Shown: positions 40,000 to 44,085 of the stretch, piece after piece
How the letters are laid out: each line of letters opens with the position of its first letter
Position numbering within the stretch: position 1 is the stretch's first letter
NCBI GenBank assembly: GCA_046597895.1
Contig: JBKJJS010000148.1
Span: forward strand, 1-44,085
Direction of reading: 5' to 3'
From: WLJO01 sp046597895
GTDB lineage: Bacteria > Actinomycetota > Acidimicrobiia > Acidimicrobiales > Ilumatobacteraceae
DNA: 44,085 nt
Program-made: the position numbers and the translations under genes
The notes under the pieces: model-generated
What the model saw: only the letters and a program-made list of their open reading frames with translations
Database searches by the model: none
Told to the model about the DNA's origin: nothing

Positions 40000-42213
40000 T
40001 CAGCCCCGGTCGGCAGCGGTCACGACGGGCTCGAACGTCCTGAGGCAGAAATCGTCGGGAATCGTCTTCGGCTGCGCCGGCAGGGTGGACGTGATGTCGA
40101 GTGGATCGGCCTGCTTGACCGGGTCGAGCAATGGGTAGCGGTTCGTGATGGCGTAGAACATGCACTTCACGACCGGGGCGGCCGCCAGCTTCCCGTAGCC
40201 GGCCTTCTCGAGATATGCCCCGATGGTGTACGGGAACGCCGGATCCTGGTTGAACGCGACGAACACCGACGAGTCGTTCTCGGAGCGGTTCCCTCGACCT
40301 TGTGCCGTCCCCGTCTTGCCCGCCAGTGGTACTTCGTCGATCGGGAAGTACTGGAAGACCTTGCCGGCAGTGGTGGCGTGCCCACCGATGATCAGCGGAC
40401 GCACGACCGCTGACAACCCGTTCACGATCGGGTCACGAAGGCTCGGGTTCATGTCGAGCGTCTGCACGATCCTCGGCGCCTTCAACTCGTACAACTCGCT
40501 CGACGCGAAGTCGGCCACCCCGGCGACGGTGGAGTCCGGGGTACCGGGTTGATAGATCGCCGCCACGACCATCGGCGCCATGCGGAAGCCGCCGTTCGCA
40601 ATGGTGGAGTAGGCGTTCGTGAGTTGCAGCGGCGACACCGCCAGCACGCCCTGGCCGACGGCGAGCAGAATGCTCTGGCCCGAGCTGAAGCCCTCGTCCG
40701 GCAGAATGATCTTGCGTTTGCGCAGATCATCCATCACCTGCTTGTCAGGAAGGATCCCCGCCCGATCGAAGGGAAGGTCGATCCCGGTCTTCTGACCGAA
40801 CCCGAACTGACGGAGTTCGTTCTGGAAGACGGGCCGGCCTCCGGTGAGCTCGAGAAACTCGTCGCCGAGCTTGTAGAAGAACGTGTCCGACGAGACCGCA
40901 AGCGCCTCGGAAACACCGATTTCGCCATAGCGGGTCGGCTGGTTCAGCGCCGAGTTCCACGCATTGCGGAAGACGCACTTCTGGCTGATCTCGCGGGACT
41001 TGTCCTTCTGGCACGCAATGATCTTGTACGTACCTTCGTCGATGTAGGTGTACGCGCTACCCCCCGGAACGAGGCCTGATTGAAGGGCGGCGTAGGCGGT
41101 GAACGGCTTGAATGCCGAGCCCACGTTGTATTGACCCTGGATGGCCCGATTCGTGAGCGCGGCCTTGTCCGGCGCGGTGTCGGCCGGAAACAACTCCGAG
41201 AACTTCCCGGCGGGCAGCTTCGTCCCGATCCAGCGGTTGTCGAACGTCGGGTAGGACGCCATCGCCACGATGGCGCCAGTGAGGTGGTTCTCCACGACGA
41301 CCGCGCCAGCGGGCGCGGAGTACTTCTGGACGCCGAACTCCTCGAACTCTGCCTTGCTCTGCTTGGCGTCAACGGTGCGGCGATACAGGAGTTCGGTCTC
41401 GAGGGCCTGTTCGGCGAATTGCTGGATGTCGAGGTCGATGGTGAGTTGGACGTCGTAGCCGTTCCCGGCCGGGATGTCCGCCAGCGTCCTGAGCACGCGT
41501 CCGGCCGAGTCCACCTCGTACACCCGCTTGCCAGGCGTGCCCCGCAGAACCTCCTCGTACGACCGCTCGACACCGGACACGCCAACCCGCTCGGACAGCA
41601 GGTAACCCTTGTCTCGGTAGACGTCGGTCTCGTTCACGGTCTTCGTCGCCGGATCGTCGGCCGGGATGGAACCCATGTACCCGATGACATGGCTCGCCAA
41701 CGGGGCGTACGGGTACTCCCTCCTCCAGGTCTCGGTGACCTCGATCCCTTTGTACAACTCACGACGCTCGAGGAGGTACAACGCCTCTTCCTCCCGTACG
41801 TCCTCCTTCAGCGGCACTGGCTCCTGCGGCACATACACCTTGCTGCAGAACCGCCGCTCCAGTTCGTCGGCCGGAGTCGACAGAGGACCGGACAGGAGGT
41901 TCCAGAACTCGGTGTAGCGCTTCTCACGCGACTTCGGGGCTGTCGCGCCACAACTTGGCGGCAACAACTGGCGATCGAGGGTGACGACGAGCACGCGGCT
42001 GTTGTCGGCCACGATCCGGCCGTCGGCGTCGAAAATGCGGCCCCGTTCGGGAAGGAGAACGACCGTGCGCTGGGAGGACACCTCGACGCGTCGCTGCAGC
42101 GATTCAGCGTCCACGACCTGTAGGAACCACACCCGCGCCCCGATCGCGCCGAACAACAACAGGGCGACCAGCCCGAGCGCACCCAACCTGGCGTTTCGCC
42201 GATCACCAGCCAT
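40000..42213 (-). CDS. mrdA: Penicillin-binding protein 2 (class B transpeptidase)
   Basis: 737 residues. The N-terminal anchor helix is about 10-32; the dimerisation domain has LLPERGRIFDADGRIVADN. The transpeptidase motifs are SAFK (S366-K369), SSD (441-443) and KTG (633-635). Asp at the third position of the second motif is normal for PBP2. The protein crosslinks peptidoglycan during elongation with RodA. AGGAG 5 nt before the ATG is a clear Shine-Dalgarno site, unlike most genes here, as fits an internal operon gene. It follows mreD by 48 bp. Confidence 0.96.
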   Translation of the reverse strand: MAGDRRNARLGALGLVALLLFGAIGARVWFLQVVDAESLQRRVEVSSQRTVVLLPERGRIFDADGRIVADNSRVLVVTLDRQLLPPSCGATAPKSREKRYTEFWNLLSGPLSTPADELERRFCSKVYVPQEPVPLKEDVREEEALYLLERRELYKGIEVTETWRREYPYAPLASHVIGYMGSIPADDPATKTVNETDVYRDKGYLLSERVGVSGVERSYEEVLRGTPGKRVYEVDSAGRVLRTLADIPAGNGYDVQLTIDLDIQQFAEQALETELLYRRTVDAKQSKAEFEEFGVQKYSAPAGAVVVENHLTGAIVAMASYPTFDNRWIGTKLPAGKFSELFPADTAPDKAALTNRAIQGQYNVGSAFKPFTAYAALQSGLVPGGSAYTYIDEGTYKIIACQKDKSREISQKCVFRNAWNSALNQPTRYGEIGVSEALAVSSDTFFYKLGDEFLELTGGRPVFQNELRQFGFGQKTGIDLPFDRAGILPDKQVMDDLRKRKIILPDEGFSSGQSILLAVGQGVLAVSPLQLTNAYSTIANGGFRMAPMVVAAIYQPGTPDSTVAGVADFASSELYELKAPRIVQTLDMNPSLRDPIVNGLSAVVRPLIIGGHATTAGKVFQYFPIDEVPLAGKTGTAQGRGNRSENDSSVFVAFNQDPAFPYTIGAYLEKAGYGKLAAAPVVKCMFYAITNRYPLLDPVKQADPLDITSTLPAQPKTIPDDFCLRTFEPVVTAADRG

Positions 42214-42261
42214 GACGACTCCTGTCGGCCTGCTCCATGTCCATCATGTCGATCCTCGGCC

Positions 42262-42771
42262 TCATACGAGAACTCGCTTGATGCCGAGGCACCATCGTTG
42301 CACAGGCATTGCCGCCGGCGCGAGCACCCCATTGATGGCGCCGACGATCAATGCCGTTCGGATGAGACCTGGCTGGATCTGGCCCTCGAGACCGACGAAC
42401 GCGCCGGCCAGAGCGACGCCGACGCTCCCGAATACGCTGGCGATCGCCACCGCAAGCGCCCCCAACCACCATGTGGGATCGGATATCAGCGTGCGCACAT
42501 AACCGGCCAGAAACCCCGCGAGTCCGTACACGAGCGGTGAGATGCCGAACGGCGTCACCAGCACGAGATCGAACATGAGCCCGAACACGAAGCCCGCCAA
42601 TGCGCCCCGCTGGGCGCCCCCAACGGCTCCCGTCGCCGTAGCCCCCAGCAGCATCAGGTCGGCGGTGACCCCGAAGGGCTTCAAGTCCGCGCAGAGCGTC
42701 ATCTGGATCGACAACACCACGAACGCCACAGCGGCAAGCCGGAACATCGGCCGGCTGACGAGGGACAGCAT
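42262..42771 (-). CDS. mreD: Rod shape-determining protein MreD
   Basis: 169 residues, almost wholly hydrophobic with about five membrane helices. The GFVFGLMFDLVLVTPFGISP segment is the conserved MreD motif (GFxxGLxxD). It links the MreB cytoskeleton and MreC to the wall-synthesis enzymes. The ATG is 3 bp after the mreC stop, so translation is coupled. Conservation of MreD is low in general; position in the operon makes the call firm. Confidence 0.92.
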   Translation of the reverse strand: MLSLVSRPMFRLAAVAFVVLSIQMTLCADLKPFGVTADLMLLGATATGAVGGAQRGALAGFVFGLMFDLVLVTPFGISPLVYGLAGFLAGYVRTLISDPTWWLGALAVAIASVFGSVGVALAGAFVGLEGQIQPGLIRTALIVGAINGVLAPAAMPVQRWCLGIKRVLV

Positions 42772-42774
42772 CGA

Positions 42775-43884
42775 TTACGGGTTCACTTCCGAGGCCGGGA
42801 CGTAGAGTAGGACTGACACGAAGTTCAACCGACTGAGGTCGGCGTTCAGTTCGATCTCCACCTCGGGACTCGTGCCCTTGCGTTCCACGACCCGGGACAC
42901 TTTGCCGATCGGTAGATCCTGCGGGGCAAGGCTTTCCGCCCCGCCGGCCGAGATGACGCGGTCGCCCTCGACGATGTCCCGAGTCCTGACGTCGTCGTCG
43001 AGCAGGCCGACGATGGGCGGCCGACCCTTGCCTCGGCCTCTGATGCTTCCGGTCTCGCGTTCGCACACAGGAATGGTGGTCGTGGTCTCCACCGCTGCCG
43101 CATCGCTACCGAACGGGTCGACGGCCGAGTCGTCAGGTTGAAGACCGTTGGTCGATGGGGGGACGCTCGTACTCGTCGTGGTGCTACTGGTCGGGGCGGG
43201 GTCCGTCGCGAACGGATCGAAGAGGGTCGTCGACGTCGTAGTGGTGCCAAATCTCGGGTCCGACCCCCCAACAGGAATACCCGTCGGGGTGGTGATCACG
43301 GTCTCGTTCACGGTGCCCGGGATGGTGGCCCGGCAGCTGATCTTCACGGCCAACACGTACTGCGAGTCGGTGATAAGCCGCACCACGGCACCGTCTGGGA
43401 ACACCTCGGTGACCTTGCCGATGAGGCCGGCACCGTTGACCACCGGCATGCCGACCCGGATACCCCGGCGCGAGCCCTGATTGATCTCTACGGTCTGCTG
43501 ATCGTCGCGAGGTGTGCCTCCGATGACCTGGGCCGTGACGTGGTCGATGTTCGGACCCGTCGGCAGCTGCGCCAGGGTGAGCAGTTCATTGTGCTGCCTC
43601 ACGAATGCCTCGGCCGCCGCGCTATTCCCGGCCTGCCTGGCGAGTTCGTCGCGCAGGAGCAGATTTTCGCGCTCGACATCGTCGTAGCTCGTGATGCCGT
43701 GCCAGGCATTGCTCACGGGACGGGTCACAGCGCGCGCCATGCCCTTGAATGGCCTGAACACGTAGCTGAAGCCGGTGCGAGCCGTACTGATGGCCCCGGT
43801 GTCGCGCTGGTCCAGCGTGATGAACAACACGCACGTGAGCACGAGCAACAGCAGCGCTCGTCGTCGGGTGAAGGGCGCCGCCAT
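42775..43884 (-). CDS. mreC: Rod shape-determining protein MreC with Thr/Ser-rich insertion
   Basis: 369 residues. One N-terminal membrane helix (about 8-24) and a coiled coil (about 67-107) are followed by the two beta domains: VIGGTPRDDQQTVEINQGSRRG and later DIVEGDRVISAGG with SLAPQDLPIGKVSRV. Between them, residues about 187-278 form an insertion not expected in MreC, rich in Thr, Ser, Pro and Asp (for example STTTSTSVPPS), flanked by Cys184 and Cys274. The frame is intact through it, so this is a real insertion and not a frameshift. MreC sits outside the membrane and controls the PBP2-RodA complex. It follows mreB by 33 bp. Confidence 0.93.
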   Translation of the reverse strand: MAAPFTRRRALLLLVLTCVLFITLDQRDTGAISTARTGFSYVFRPFKGMARAVTRPVSNAWHGITSYDDVERENLLLRDELARQAGNSAAAEAFVRQHNELLTLAQLPTGPNIDHVTAQVIGGTPRDDQQTVEINQGSRRGIRVGMPVVNGAGLIGKVTEVFPDGAVVRLITDSQYVLAVKISCRATIPGTVNETVITTPTGIPVGGSDPRFGTTTTSTTLFDPFATDPAPTSSTTTSTSVPPSTNGLQPDDSAVDPFGSDAAAVETTTTIPVCERETGSIRGRGKGRPPIVGLLDDDVRTRDIVEGDRVISAGGAESLAPQDLPIGKVSRVVERKGTSPEVEIELNADLSRLNFVSVLLYVPASEVNP

Positions 43885-43917
43885 GTCGTTGAATCCGAGA
43901 GTCCGCAGGAGCGCTGA

Positions 43918-44085
43918 TCAGTCGTCGCCACCCAAGGCGAACACGCCTCGGAGTGCATCGATGTTCTCCAGCGCCCGGCCTGAACCCAGCACGACGGAGT
44001 ACAGCGGCTCATGAGCGATATTGATCGGCATACCGGTCTCGCTGGCCAGTCGACGATCGATGCCAGCGAGCAGCGCGCCGCCGCC
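43918..44085 (-). CDS. mreB: Rod shape-determining protein MreB (3' end only)
   Basis: The last 55 residues of MreB, open at the right edge. GGGALLAGIDRRLASETGMP is the adenosine-pocket motif and following helix of the actin-like ATPase; YSVVLGSGRALEN and LRGVF close the protein. Most bacteria have VVxGxG at this point, which matches. MreB polymers guide lateral wall synthesis; the gene heads the mreBCD-mrdA-rodA block. Confidence 0.92.
   Translation of the reverse strand, partial: GGGALLAGIDRRLASETGMPINIAHEPLYSVVLGSGRALENIDALRGVFALGGDD

Noticed and set aside
40885..40893. SSD instead of SxN in the PBP2 active site as a defect
   Set aside because: Asp at this place is normal in the PBP2 family (E. 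coli PBP2 has SAD).
1..44085. tRNA, rRNA, insertion sequences, integrase genes, riboswitches
   Set aside because: Intergenic gaps are nearly all below 100 bp and none shows such a structure; no transposase or integrase motif was found in any supported frame.

Overview
The window is high-GC, tightly packed chromosomal DNA from an actinobacterium. The evidence is the gene content: PmmB-like mutase beside upp/add/cdd, a large N-terminally extended RNase E/G, a rod-elongation operon running into rplU-rpmA, and many GTG starts. Most first genes of transcription units have a TANNNT -10 hexamer 6-8 nt before the start codon and no Shine-Dalgarno sequence, so leaderless transcription seems common. 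I would guess the class Acidimicrobiia, but that is an inference. No rRNA, tRNA, CRISPR array, insertion sequence or prophage was seen. No stretch over 300 bp lacks a gene; the longest is about 200 bp (28465-28672), and it holds a gene remnant.

Region 1 (1-7520), nucleoside uptake and salvage: the 3' end of an ABC ATPase gene, two permeases and cytidine deaminase, joined by 4-bp overlaps; then adenosine deaminase and uracil phosphoribosyltransferase, each with its own leaderless promoter. Facing them are a PGM2-type phosphosugar mutase (probably a phosphopentomutase) and an adenosine-kinase-like PfkB protein. Together these import nucleosides and recover bases and pentose.

Region 2 (7521-14460): a divergent promoter region containing six 7-bp tandem repeats, aminopeptidase N, a membrane-anchored Hsp70-like protein with an outer sensor-like tail, and a purN-guaB pair ending in a hairpin that covers the stop codons of both converging genes.

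Region 3 (14460-18590, minus strand): a trans-polyprenyl synthase overlapping the cis-prenyl transferase UppS, and a MoxR AAA ATPase with its CoxE-like VWA partner.

Region 4 (18689-26504, plus strand): a DUF4253-type lipoprotein, then an accessory-looking cluster: CbxX-type AAA ATPase, a membrane-anchored solute-binding-like protein, a lipoprotein fusing a solute-binding domain to a VWA domain, a membrane/coiled-coil protein, and a MurJ-type flippase. This is the best candidate here for a poorly described system, possibly an envelope stress or sensing machine.

Region 5 (26509-28672): a ferritin-like protein, a hypothetical protein, PspA, and a truncated lipoprotein remnant (probably imelysin/EfeO type).

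Region 6 (28673-44085, mostly minus strand): mreB(partial)-mreC-mreD-mrdA-rodA, two radical-SAM-associated genes, rne/rng, rplU, rpmA, obgE, proB. This order is classical except that a cytochrome P450 and a convergent dGTPase sit between rpmA and obgE. MreC carries an unusual Thr/Ser-rich insertion flanked by two cysteines.
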